Under the pieces are notes generated by a model, which saw only the letters and a list, made by a program, of their open reading frames with translations, was not told the DNA's origin and made no database searches. A DNA stretch of 64,000 bases. Origin: Floccularia luteovirens. Lineage: Eukaryota > Basidiomycota > Agaricomycetes > Agaricales > Squamanitaceae. Location of the stretch: assembly GCA_009739215.1 (NCBI GenBank), contig VSJF01000003.1, positions 992,001-1,056,000 of the forward strand. The letters run 5' to 3'. How positions within the stretch are numbered: position 1 is the first letter of the stretch; every line of letters begins with the position of its first letter. Shown here one piece after another: positions 17,475 to 30,043 of this stretch. The translations under genes were made by a program, and so were the position numbers.

Positions 17475-18842
17475 TCATCCCCGTGTAAAGTAAGCTTTCG
17501 CACCATGTGTTGCCAACTCTGATTTGGCCTGTCATCGCATTCAAACACTGCACAATATAATAGATCAAATCACCCACTTTTTCCATCGTATGCCCCGCGG
17601 CATTATGATGAGAGTATATCTGCAGTCGTCAATGAGATTCAATCCAGGTGGAGAGAAGAAGTTATGCGGATCACCTGGCGGTAATAAAACGCGTTGCCGA
17701 GTCCTTGGACCGTCCACCCCACTGTTGCAATCGTACCTAAAATTGCTGCAGCCAAACTTCCGTTGATATACATCCGAATGGTCTGTATGAGACCAGCTGA
17801 ACCAGTGCTGTATGATGATGAAATTAAAAAACCGATGTTCTCCCTCGGATTTTTGCTTTGTGGAGATGATACATACCTTGGAACACCGATGATCCTGGGG
17901 GTGACCAAGATGGGGTCCCGTCAGCATGAGAATCATCACGAAAATGACTTGCTTACATGTAGAGACTGAAAAGAAGATGAAATCCGCCAAAGAAGAAATA
18001 GAAGTCTGGATTCACATATAGCTTAGCATGGGATCCGGAGCAGAACCCCGGCTATCTTACAGTAGTATAACGCTTGCTCCTGAGTTGTGATAACGAAGTT
18101 CAAACCAAGAGTTATTCGAAAAGACAGCTTGCACGCACCTTCATATATCCATTATAGATGGTTCTATGTATATCCCATCATAATTTTGTCAAGCAATTTG
18201 GACAGTAAAACGTAGCAGAACCCACCTATACCATAGAAGGAATGATGCAATGGGGATTATAATCAAGTAACTTGACATGGAAGATTTTTAAGCATGCGCT
18301 CGTGAGCAAGGAATAGTGTATGCGCACCCTATGCTGGCACCCAAATCACTTCCACCATCTGAAGATCCGGATACGAGTACAAAGATACAGGCAACCATAT
18401 TGATGATTAGGGTAACGAACAGTACAAGCCAAAGCTGGTACAACCGTGTAATCAGCGGCCGAGAAGCTTCAGGTATTTCATCTTGGATTGAGTGGAATAT
18501 GAGAGGGAAGACTGCGCGCCAGAAGCATGGTCAACGCTTCGAAGGAGGAAATACAGGCATGTCTGAAGAAAGATACGCACAAGGGGGAAAGTTATTCCTT
18601 CCATGCCTTCTGATGTGTTCAGCTCTCGCATTCAGTTCAGTCTCCCGCCGTTCAAGATCCTGTTCACGTCTACGAATCTCTTCCAGTCTCGCCTCTTCCA
18701 CAGCAACTTTCTTCGGCGGGTCGTCAAATGGGTTGGTGTCAAGGGAATGTGTTGAAGCAAATGGATTCTGGTGATAATCGGCTACATTGAAAAGTCATGT
18801 TAGTGATGCGGCGGAGAAAATGGAATAATGTTACAAACTCAT
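17475..18842 (-). CDS. Secretory carrier-associated membrane protein (SCAMP)
   Basis: Four-helix membrane protein of post-Golgi and endocytic carriers. Eleven exons keep phase exactly: 18839-18842, 18581-18781, 18328-18511, 18226-18270, 18139-18163, 18061-18079, 17957-18005, 17877-17894, 17675-17807, 17578-17619, 17475-17528 (257 aa). Exons of 18, 19 and 25 nt and a four-nucleotide first coding exon are unusual. The N-terminus has NPF motifs (HQNPFA, TNPFDDP), which bind EH domains, and then a coiled coil (EEARLEEIRRREQDLERRE). The SCAMP signature NNFPPFFPLIFHSIQDEIP precedes four hydrophobic segments. The tail HHNAAGHTMEK and AKSELATHGAKAYF fits the family. The first exon (ATGA, donor GTTTGT) is the least certain part. 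Confidence 0.88.
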
Positions 18843-19965
18843 GATGTTGTCGTTGGAAGCTTTCGTCAGTTGTTGCAACACATGGCCTTTCCGCCGTTAC
18901 ACGGCAGCTGACAATGATGCGGCAAGCACCGATGTTTGGATAACGTGAGCTTAACCAAACAATGAACGTTTCAACTTGTTTATGTAAGATTCTCACAGTA
19001 GGATACTCCTATTGCCCCTATTTACCTCGTGAAACTCTTGTGTTGTTTAATTTCGTGTTTACTTTGGGGTCGCCTCGATGCGGCCCATATGGGACGCGGT
19101 GCGGCTCGTTGCGGTCGGCTGGTCGAACCTGCAGCGAAGAATCACCGAGGAAGTTTTCGGATCTGTTTGAGTGGGGATGACCAGGAATCAGGATGAATCA
19201 TCAGTCTGTTGATGGCATTGAAAGTCCAGGTATACATGCATGCCATAAAGAAACCCCAAAAATTTTCACCAACGGGCGGCGTCATGCCGGGTGGTGAACA
19301 CGCTGGAGGTGGAAATGAAAAATGAAAAAGATGAGATCTGATAATATAACTGGATGAATTATCACGAGGCTACCTAGCCAAATTGTAGTAATTTTCATGT
19401 AGTACCATGTACTGTTAACAGTCAAACTGAGTTGCGTGCGAGAGGCAGGCGAGAAAGTTTGCTATTTTTAGTTGAGCTAGGCGTGAGAAGGACAAAACCA
19501 GATTGCGGTGATTGTAAAATTTGACGGTGGCTAATTACAACACCAGAAAAAAAATTCAACAACACAATGGTTGAGACCATCACATATCACAACGTAACCA
19601 CCAGGACATATGATGCCTATTCTTACGAGACGCTAGGGGTAGCCGTGCTTGCTAATATTATATCAGCTTCTGCTATAAAATGTCCCCGGATTGGCAGAAT
19701 AGGTTCTGCTCGTCCCCCTGTTCACCGGATAATTTAGGTTCTGTTGCTCACTGCATCATTAACCTTTCATTCCTCATCGAAGTAGTTGTCTTCTGTACGT
19801 CCTCGTGCTTTTGATTTCCTTCTATGCTCCTTGCGTATCTCATTAACCTTATTCTCCTTCTACTTCCCAGCATCCTAGGAACCTTTAAGAACAGACTTGA
19901 CCCCACGTCTTACTCTGCACTCGCTCTCGCAAATTTCACAAACAACAGAGTAGTATTCATCAGAC
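18843..19965. other. Divergent spacer between SCAMP and DPBB genes
   Basis: About 1.1 kb containing the promoters of two divergent genes. A TATA-like element (CTATAAAAT, near 19673-19681) points towards the secreted-protein gene, though it would imply a long leader or an untranslated intron. No coding sequence, repeat or RNA gene is supported. Confidence 0.5.
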
Positions 19966-21089
19966 ATGTACAATCTTCTCTCTCTCGCGACCTTCGCCTT
20001 TGTTCTTGCCTCCTCCGTCTCCAGCGTTGTCATTCCCCGTGTTACTCCACCGGCTGACTGGCAGACTGACATCCTGGAGGTATGTTGCTCCGCTACTAAC
20101 TCATCTCATCTTTTGTTTGACTGTACATTGTTAGGACTATGACACATATCATGAGCGTTACCTTGATCTCGACTGCCAAAATCAACACAATAGCTCATTC
20201 TTTGATCTGTGTTGCCATCCACTGCTGGTCAGTCTAGTACAATGATCTATCATCACACAAGAATTTATTGTTTCCTATTTCTAGGCAACTGAGAGTCTTG
20301 CTGACCGTCCTGCTCAATGTGACCCCAATAGCCACGACGAAGAAGATTGCGACGAGGATGAACACACAACAGTTGCCCCAGCTTCTACCCAACCACACAC
20401 TACAATTGTGCATACCACAACCCCAGTAGCAACTACGCCGAAACCTGCTCCACCCCCGACATCCAAAGCGTCAGAACCAAAGACCACAGCTCAACCACAG
20501 CCTAAGCCCGTACCGACTCCTCCAACGACTCAAGTCGATACCTCATTGATTTCTGGAGGATTGTATGTTTACACTTATGTGTCTTATTTCGCGTCCCTCC
20601 TAACACCACTGCCAGTGCTACATACTACTACCAAAACGGTAACGCTGGAGCTTGTGGGGATTTCAACCCAGATTCCGCACTTATTGCCGCAATCGGTATG
20701 AACATTCTCATAAGAAAGCATGAATTGAGAGAGCTGACCTTAATAATCCAAAAATACAGACGTAGCCCGATATGGCAACACGCGTGTCAAATCTAGTCTT
20801 TGTGGCAGAAAGGTCGAAATAATCAATCCTGAGAATCAACACGTCAGTACCATTCGCTTAATAAATATCAGATTATTGACCATACTCTACAGTCCGTAGT
20901 TGTCACGATTGCTGATGCTTGCCCCACATGCAACAACGGTAATTCAATCGACCTTTCCGTAGCTGCCTTCCAGAAACTCGCCCCATTAGAGAAGGGTTTG
21001 ATTAACAGTGCGTTGCTACTCTTCAATTCATTCGGCTGAACAAAAGCTAATTGGGGTTCTTTTCTTCAGTCAAATGGAAATTCGTATAG
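19966..21089 (+). CDS. Secreted double-psi beta-barrel (RlpA/barwin-like) protein
   Basis: Small secreted protein with a C-terminal double-psi beta-barrel related to RlpA, barwin and expansin domains; such proteins may loosen or bind wall polysaccharide. Seven exons: 19966-20079, 20135-20227, 20285-20562, 20616-20695, 20760-20842, 20893-21007, 21070-21089 (260 aa). It starts with a signal peptide (MYNLLSLATFAFVLASSVSS). A Cys-containing segment (LDLDCQN, FFDLCCHP) follows, then an acidic cluster and a Thr/Pro/Lys-rich linker. The barrel domain runs ATYYYQNGNAGACGDFN, SSLCGRKVEI, VTIADACPTCNNGNSIDLS and ends IKWKFV. The aspartate in TIADACPTC is present, but lytic activity is not established for this family. 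Confidence 0.85.
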
Positions 21090-21698
21090 ATCATTTTTCA
21101 CCGGTTGTCCAGTTTTACTCCGAATTTTTTTTTTTTTTACGCGATACACGCATCCATCATTTTGGTTTATGCCCGGCAATGACCCTTTCTCCCTTCCTCC
21201 GAGGCTAGCCCTCACAAGAACGATAGAGTGGCACGACATAATAGGCGGCAGAAGAATCGTATCCCATATACTCCAACCAGTGCTAGACACCCACACTAGA
21301 CATTACGATCACAAGGTCCGACTTTTACTCGCGCAACGGTTCCTCCTTTACTTAGTACCAGCTAAACTTGATGTTCCCCTGTTCCTTGGTATAAGTATAT
21401 ATTTGGTCCCTCTTTCATGTTTAAACAACTATGTAGTACTGCATCCCTTTCTGTCAACCCTCTGGTTAGGCCAGTTGTTCCATTAGTTACAATCGCTGCG
21501 CGAAATCTCTGTAGTTGGATTTCTTACTTGGATTTCTTGTATGTACAAGGTTAAATTTCAATGATATGTAGAATTTTCTTTGCAATGGGTGATGCACCTC
21601 ATTTCGTCAGTGATCACGCGATCATATTAACTTAGTGAAGATCACTATGAACACAACGTTCGTTAACACACTCATACAATCCCCCTTAATCCCTAGAC
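21090..21698. other. Spacer downstream of the DPBB gene
   Basis: About 610 bp. It contains the 3' untranslated region of the DPBB gene, including a T-rich run near 21127-21139, and the promoter of the next gene. Open frames here lack recognisable content. Confidence 0.5.
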
Positions 21699-23066
21699 AT
21701 GCAACCAATTCAAAGAATACTTGTAGTTGGTGGAAATGGTTTTATAGGTATCACTAACCCAAAATTTATTGAAACGCAATATCCATGCTCATTACCTCGC
21801 TAAGGTTCTGCAGTATGTAAAGCTGCGCTCGCGCGCGGAATGCAAGTTACAAGTGTGAGGTATTTCATTATTTTCCTTCTCTTCCGGAACGTTCAACCGC
21901 TCATAAACTCCAACAGTTCATCCGGTAAACCTTACCGTACTGCGAAAGGTCATATCCCTGCGTGGACAACCAAGGTGTTGATAATTCTCACTTTGCCGCT
22001 TATTAACCAGTTTTAACCCATGTGTATTATTTCTTTTTCGATTCACAATTCTCTCTAGGTTGATTGGCAGAAGGGGGATGCTTTGAGACCAGAAACTTTT
22101 TCCCACTTGTTTCCGCGGGTCGGCGGCGTGGTGCACACCATTGGGACACTCATAGAAAACACGCAATACAAGCAAGCTCTGAAAGATGGGAACATTTCCA
22201 AATTACTGGGAACAATATTGCAAACAGTTGCCCCGCAGTGTTCGCAGGATCCTCTCGGAACCCGGGGAGAGACGGGAAAGGAGAGCTATGAGGTGATGAA
22301 CCGTGATACTGGTGAGTACATTCATACTTTCTCGGAGCACTCCACGTTTGTGAAATTGATTGCTGAACGCGTTAGCTCTGCGTGTTTGTGAGGCACTGAT
22401 ACAGTCCACCCCGGATGAATCAGTTGCTAACAACGTGCCCCGGCCTTTTGTATACGTCTCCGCTGAAGACATCTTCCGGCCTATCTTCCCGGCCAGGTAC
22501 ATTGAGACCAAATGGGAAACTGAAAAAAGCATCGAAGCCATGCTCCACGATAACCCTCGATATAGAGGTGTTTATATCCGTCCTAGTGCGTACACCTTCT
22601 TTGCAGGTCAAATGTGTCTATCCCATTCGTGCTATTCGTACTATTCTCATCACCGCCAAAACTTCCACCGGTACTAATATGTATGCCGTAACCTTCTTTT
22701 CCAGGTCTGGTTTATCACGCTCACCACCGTCCTTTGACTACCCCCGCTGCGGTTCTTCTCGATCTATCGTCCACAATTCATGCTAAAGTTCCTCAAAGCC
22801 TTCCCACACCTTCCAGCATCCTCCGATCACTTGGGTCTGCATTTCCACCTGGAGATATGTCAGGAAATATAAAAACTTCACCATTGGATGCGATAGCGAA
22901 CGCGCTTGTCATTCCACCTATCCACGTAGATCACGTAGCGGAGGCGATTTGCATTGCAGTGAACACGGAAAATGATGTGCGAGGCGTGATCAACGTAGCA
23001 AAGATGCGGGAGTTGATTGGTTGGACGGAGAAAGACCGGAAAGCAGCAGTAGGGCTTGGGGTGTAG
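21699..23066 (+). CDS. COQ11: Coq11/YLR290C-like NAD(P)-binding mitochondrial protein
   Basis: Atypical short-chain dehydrogenase-fold protein related to yeast Coq11 (ubiquinone synthome) and NDUFA9-like proteins. Exons 21699-21747, 21805-21859, 21917-21974, 22059-22311, 22376-22585 and 22705-23066 (328 aa). The dinucleotide-binding motif is VVGGNGFIGSAVCKAAL at the extreme N-terminus, where a cleavable presequence would normally stand. Later segments are VVHTIGTLIEN, FVYVSAEDIF, IETKWETEKSIEAML and VDHVAEAICIAV, all usual for the family. The last intron (119 bp) is longer than its neighbours and has an alternative acceptor at about 22615 that would lead quickly to a stop. Confidence 0.82.
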
Positions 23067-23530
23067 ATGAGTGCAGAAGTAGTGTTTTGCAAAGTATAGA
23101 ATGTCCTCGTGTTCGGGAAGACCTCTGTTATGTTATGATAGGATCAGTCATCAGATACCAAACGCCTGTGAAACTAGCGAACCAGAAGCCATTTTCGGCA
23201 CTGCGGAAGTCCGCAAACTGGTCATCTGAAGTGCTCTCGAACGAAAGCCATAAACTGTTATCGCCGTTCAGCAGTATAATTCACTGTTTACTACAGCACT
23301 GAGTCGAAAGCAGTAATTCAACAGCTGGTCTGTGTTGTGTCATTTCTCGGAGATATTCAAGGCTGACAAAAGCTGAATCAGGCAGTGACAATCAGGGACG
23401 AGCAGAGTCGTTCGACTAGCAAAGAACAGAAAATCATAAGATTATAACACTTTTTTCCATTCTTACAAACAAATTACAAAGCCTAAAATACTTAACCAAC
23501 CCTTCCGACCTTTCCTTGCCCCAAGTCCTC
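23067..23530. other. Spacer between COQ11-like and adenylate kinase genes
   Basis: About 460 bp between two genes in the same direction. I see no coding, RNA or repeat feature in it. Confidence 0.5.
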
Positions 23531-24703
<1,173 letters not shown>

Positions 24704-24958
24704 CATAGACACCTTTTTTTTCTTTTTGCCAATTTGTGTTTTTCTACTTACATTTTTGGGGCCTTACCGTACATTTTCTCAAAAATTTGAAATTGTAACA
24801 TCTCTCAAATGCTTTGATCAAATTTGCTATTTGAATTTCTTGATTCATGAATTTTCTTTTGCTCTTAGACACACATTCGAGTTTATAATGTTCTTAATCA
24901 CCGCAGAGCATACCTACACGAATAAATGAGTTCGCCTCAGACTTTTCAATGATATAAC

Positions 24959-25875
24959 CTACATATTGACAACAAACAGACCCTCTGGTAGACCTTCCTG
25001 AGTTTGCTGTCGAACAAGCCTTAAACCAGCCTCCTTGAAGAGGTCTTTCCATGCTATATCCGATCTAGTCGAGTTAAAAAAATAAAAACTGTCATAACTC
25101 AATGCGATATGCACCTTGTCAAACTAGAGTCCTGTTCATCGAACACCGTCACCGCGTTGCCGTTTTCATCATCCGAGCATACATTTTCTTTCACAACTAT
25201 CACGCTCTTCTCGTCTCGAAGTGCCAAGAGACAACGCTTCAAGAACGCGATCAAATCCACGTCACTGAGGTGCCCTAAACACCATTGGCACCAGATAACA
25301 TCAAAGCCCATACGAATGTCGTCCTCGGGGCGCGAGGGCTGATAACCAACGCGGTCTAGAAAAGTTACGCGGTGCGGATTTGACGGATCAAACTCTTGCA
25401 GTGTTCCTTGCAGAACTGTAACACTTTTTGTTCGGTCTGCTATACCCTTCCACAAGGGACGCTCGAGAGAGGGAATTCCGGATTCACTGGCTCGTGCGCG
25501 CGCAAGTGCCTCTTGTACGAAACCATCAACGGGTTCGAGGAGCACTACGTCTGAAACAAGGTGGAGAAGGACATCGACTGTGACGCGTCCAATACCTGCC
25601 CCAACGTCTAAGGCGCGCGTTCTGCGGCTAGGCGGTGGCCTATCAGGTGCTGATAAGGCGGAAGGCACAGTACATAAACCTGGACAGAGGTTGAGGAGGA
25701 ACAATCGAGAGCCTAAAGAATCTATCCGGGGCAAAGACTGTTATCTGAAATTTAGAATATAGACCTAAGAAAACAGAGTGTAGAATACCCCTGATCCGTA
25801 TCCTCCAAGTACGCCGTCTAAGCTTGCGGGCTGGGTATTCCAGTAATCGATGCCATCTTCAAGGTTAGGATTCAT
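24959..25875 (-). CDS. TAE1: Protein N-terminal (X-Pro-Lys) methyltransferase
   Basis: SAM-dependent enzyme of the NTMT1/Tae1 family that methylates the alpha-amino group of proteins beginning X-Pro-Lys/Arg, such as ribosomal proteins. Exons 25789-25875, 25115-25737 and 24959-25064 (271 aa). The diagnostic N-terminus DGIDYWNTQPASLDGVLGGYG is present. Motif I is ALDVGAGIGRVTVDVL, then LLEPVDGFVQEA. The substrate-site segment is DVIWCQWCLGHLSDVDL and the post-motif strand is SVIVVKENV. The C-terminus ends GLPEGLFVVNM. The start codon is 88 bp from the divergent CSM3 start. Confidence 0.93.
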
Positions 25876-25963
25876 CTTATTGTCAGGATTTCTTTATCTA
25901 ATCGCCGGATTCCATACCAAGAGCCAAATAAACGCCAATAACGCGCTCGTTCTGACCGCGACA

Positions 25964-27312
25964 ATGAACGATGCTTCAATCGACGACATCTGGGACCAAC
26001 CCATAACCCCAAGTTCGCCAAAACAATCTAGGCAGCTCGAAGATGCTGATGACAATACACAACGTCCCTCGAAAAGGCCTCGCCAGGCACTCTTTTTAGC
26101 AGATTCTGATGATGAGGTCAACTCATCACATCCCTCGACGCGTTCTGCCCCTGCTGAAGCAGACATCGACATCGACATCGATGCCATGTTTGCCGAGGTT
26201 GACAATGATGATGACCTTTTTGCATTCAAGCCACTCCAACCAACGATTGACACAGAGGCCCTCCGCCGTGATGCAGAGGCACGGCATCGGAGGGCACTTA
26301 CGTCGTCGTTACCTGATGGGCAGAACAGTTTACCCACAGATGACAATAATAAAAGGAGTTCGAACTTGGATGATGGTGGTGATGATGCCAAAGAAGGACG
26401 AAAGGAAAGGCGAAGGCCGGTTAAGTTAAATGACGAACTTCTATTAGGACCTCAGGGGTTTCCACAGCTGATCAAGGATATCAAAAATTTCACACCCAAG
26501 GGAAAAGGCCATGAGGTATTTTGTTATGCCGTCCAAATTATTAATTCATGATTGAATAGCCACAGGCTTCTGATTTAAACCGGCTTATTCAAGTTTACCA
26601 GTTTTGGACTCATAGATTATACCCCAAGACCCCTTTTCGTGAAACGGTAGTCCGTGTTGAAAAATTATGTCACTCCAAGAGGATGAATGTACGTGAATAC
26701 GTTGCTCGGATCATTGCGTATTTTAACGCTCTGGTTTAGGTCTCACTGTCGGTCTGGCGCGATGAATTCCACGGACTTGTCAATGGGAAAAGACCAGATG
26801 AAGATGACGGAGACGATGTCATAGATCTTACAGACAATATAGCTACCGACAAGGCCGCTGATAATCGGGGTTCTTCAGCTCCTGACTCTGACGCTGTCAA
26901 TTATACACCTTCATCACCCCCTGGAACACGCCCTCCATCATCTGCTTCTGAATTTGAACAAGATATTGACATTGATGCATTGATGCGGGAGGCCAACGAA
27001 GCGAGTGAAGCAGAAACGGCAAATCAAACAGCCAAAGGAGCAAGTCAAGCCGAGGTTGATGATGAATCGCTTTGGGATGTATTTGACGACATTCCTGCAG
27101 AGTTATCTACACATGTTCAACACCCAACATCAGCTCCCAATATGAATGTCGATGAAGATATGTGGGACGTTGTCAGAGAACTTGAAAACGAATCTGCGAC
27201 CAAAAATAGCCAAAGAGTAGATGTCATTCCAGATAATGCCTCTCTTATACCAGGAACCAATCCACCTGGACTTTCCGAAGTTGAAGAGGGCTCGGAGGAC
27301 ATGTATGTCTGA
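25964..27312 (+). CDS. CSM3: Replication fork protection subunit Csm3/Swi3 (TIPIN)
   Basis: Partner of Tof1/Swi1 (Timeless) in the fork protection complex, acting in fork pausing and the S-phase checkpoint. Exons 25964-26515, 26566-26688 and 26740-27312 (415 aa). The N-terminal about 145 residues are acidic and low-complexity. The conserved Swi3 domain reads LLGPQGFPQLIKDIKNF, then ASDLNRLIQVYQFWTHRLYP, FRETVVRVEKLCHSKRM and VSLSVWRDEF. The C-terminal half is a disordered acidic tail with two similar Asp/Trp motifs, ESLWDVFDD and EDMWDVVRE, which could be RPA-contact-like elements (inference). The start is the first ATG after in-frame upstream sequence that overlaps the divergent gene's promoter. 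Confidence 0.9.
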
Positions 27313-27399
27313 ACAAACTAATCTATCAAGATATCCTGTTGAAAATGTGTATTTGGATCCCCATACATTTACAATTATATACGCAATAATGAAGGAAAC

Positions 27400-29687
27400 C
27401 TACATGTCATTGGGCGCCCAAAGAACGCAGCGCCCACTGGCGTTTCCCGTCACGGCTCGTTCTACGATGTTAGGATGCAGGCAAGCGACAGCTTGAACGG
27501 CAGATATCCTTTCTTTTTTGTCAACAGAGCAGTTCCGTCGTGGATGAGAGTAAATCACATACCTCGTGGCATCATATAACTTAGCTATTCCCTCACCCTA
27601 CAGAGATTTTAAGTAGTGAATGTTGGAAATAGGCAGCTTGTATGTTACCTTGTCCGAGAATATATTTAGAGAGTGGTCCATGTTAGCTATCTGTATGAGG
27701 AAAAGAGATATAGTTAAATTGTTATACCAAGTGACATTGATATGAACATCAACATACCACAAAGTGTGGGTAAACATCAGGATTTGGAGTCCATTGTGCT
27801 CGTAAAATTGTCAACCATTTTCCCTGCCATAAATATATAAGAAGGTAGTCACATTTCATAACTGAGGTTGTACCGACAGTCTGGCAATTATGTTTTATTT
27901 GATGGAAGGGTTTCATCTCGGGGAAGGCCTTCCGACTTTCAAACGCTGGTGAATTAATGTCCCATACTTTCATGCAAATCTAATCGGTTAATTTTTTGAG
28001 CACAAAGACTCTAGGTCACTCACATCGCAAAGTATCATCGTAGCTTGTGCTCACAATCCGGCGACCCCTTGGATCCCAATATGCAGAGCTCACAGATTTG
28101 TCGTGCGGCCATTCCCCACGAAGGCAACCTTTACCTTGAGTGGAACTAACAAACTCTTCCACAACATCCGCTCCAAACTCGACTGGCGTTGAAGGTGATC
28201 ACACTCTCCATTTTTGCACGTTTTCTGGGTGAGGATGCGGGAGTTCTTGGAGTCGACTCATCTTGCGAATCAGCAACAATGGAATGTAGCTTTCTGACAT
28301 CCCAAATTCTGGTAACATGTCCTTGAGTAAAAGATTGTGCATTTCATAATAAATAACATACTTGAGTGAGCGGCTATTACTTGCCGTCAGAATAAAGTGA
28401 GGACGAGTGGGATTGATACTGATACAGCCTATTTTCTGTTCCGAGAGTTCGTAGCGGCGATACTTGGATTTATCTTGACGAAGGTCCAGATGTGTAGCAC
28501 CTCCGGCTGAATCTGATATCCACATTTCATGCCCGGAAGAATTTAGATCAATGCTACAAATCAGATTGTCTTGTGAGGAGTAGATTTCTTCAGATACGCC
28601 AGACGTGAAAGACAAGCTGCGGATTGTACAATCATAGGAGCTAGTATAAACCTAATTATTACCAGAGTTAGTCAATGAGATTCGGACACTTAACATACAT
28701 ACTTTATGGGAATCAATAGGGTCAAGTTTAATGCACGATATAGATGACTTTGATGTTGCTGGCCAATGTGTTTGCAGTCGCCAATATTTTCCACCTTCCT
28801 CATTCCCTGTGGTATGAATGTCTCCGTCCTCGTCTGCCTCTTCTTCCATTGGCGCTCTCGCATCCCAGATTCCAAGTGTACCATGCTTGTCTGGAATGAA
28901 GATAAGCTTGCTGATACTACGCGAACCTGCCGAACTAACCTCCGAAAAATATCAAGTCTTTCGTAACTTCAGGGTGATAAACTGCGCTATAGATCCTGTT
29001 TTCGGTCACTTTGGCACGCGACACAACTTTCAACTCTTGCATCTTCTCCTTTAGACCCTCGACAGCCCGTTTTGTCTTCTTATCGCCAGTGGATTCCCAT
29101 ATATCTGTGTCACCATCAGGATACTGTCGCAAAGGTACTTGCTTGATATTTTGCAACATCGTCGAAAGAGTGGAGAGGTCCTGAGGTTCTGTTTCGGCCA
29201 GAGTCGCAAGTTCTAATCTCTGGTGACGAGGACGTTTAGCAATCCTAGCACGCTCTTCTGCCTCCTCCCGTGCTTCTTCCTCCTTAATTCGCTGTTTTTC
29301 TTGTTCTGCCTGAATCACCAATATATGAGATAAGATACGAATACGGTGGACCGGGGGTAACCTACCTCTCTCGCACGCCTTTCTGCAGGGGACTCATTTG
29401 GGTCGATTATACTGCGACGAAGCCGCGCAGATTGCCTCCTAGGTTGCTCCAGCTCTTCATTTTGTTGTTTGACTTTCTTTCTTGGTTGCACGGGCTTAGT
29501 TTTCACACCATGCGTGGGTTTCACTGGAGGCTTTGGTACTCCTAATGTTTCTACCGCTTGTTTCAACTCTAATTGTTCTAGCAAAGCACGATTTCGGGCA
29601 ATGTTAGCCTCGCGCTCAAGCTCACTACAAAATCAGAGCTTGGTGGGATGAAGAAGATAAAGCTTACTATTGGGATCGTTTGGGCAT
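27400..29687 (-). CDS. CMR1: WD40 DNA damage-response protein Cmr1 (WDR76 family)
   Basis: WD40 chromatin protein of the Cmr1/WDR76 family, linked to DNA damage and proteotoxic stress responses. Exons 29668-29687, 29366-29624, 28940-29309, 28703-28890, 28362-28651, 28203-28308, 28024-28153, 27878-27966, 27758-27823, 27649-27690, 27563-27597, 27400-27508 (567 aa). The N-terminus YELEREANIARNRALLEQL is the family signature, followed by a basic RRQSARLRR block. Blades include HGTLGIWDAR, SSYDCTIRSL, IWDVRKLHSI, STSYDDTLRLWDI and the terminal GNASGRCVLWAP. Between exons 6 and 7 the frame only closes if a 49-bp intron (28154-28202) with a GAG acceptor is used. That boundary is less certain than the rest. 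Confidence 0.88.
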
Positions 29688-30043
29688 GATTTCAGGATCG
29701 TGAGCGCGTCGTACTTATTCTACGAATAGCCTTGTTGCTCTGCAATTAGAGTGTCACATGTCACATGACTATGTTACATCGCGACCTTCACATGCTTACA
29801 GGGAATGTACTTGGAGTGGGAAGGAATAAAGATTTTTACAGGTCATCGCCTGCAACGTAAACAAAACTTGGCATTGGACGTATACATACAACAATAACTG
29901 CAAAACAAGCTAACACTACAATCGTAACTAAATGAAGATTTAACAGCAATGTGAGATGTGGTATGAAGAAAATTATGGGAAATGGAGTATGAATTAAGAT
30001 CAATACATTGAGCAATCTCACCAGCGTCTTTCTGTGGAGGCTT
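29688..30043. other. Spacer: CMR1 promoter and 3' end of orphan gene
   Basis: About 355 bp. Two overlapping TCACATG copies lie at about 29753-29768, in the CMR1 promoter. Nothing coding is supported. Confidence 0.5.

Noticed and set aside
21169..21486. Plus-strand frame of about 105 codons downstream of the DPBB gene
   Set aside because: No start context, family match or splice partner; it lies in a probable 3' untranslated region.
26109..26429. Alternative frame inside CSM3 exon 1
   Set aside because: It overlaps the low-complexity acidic part of CSM3 in another frame and has no conserved content.
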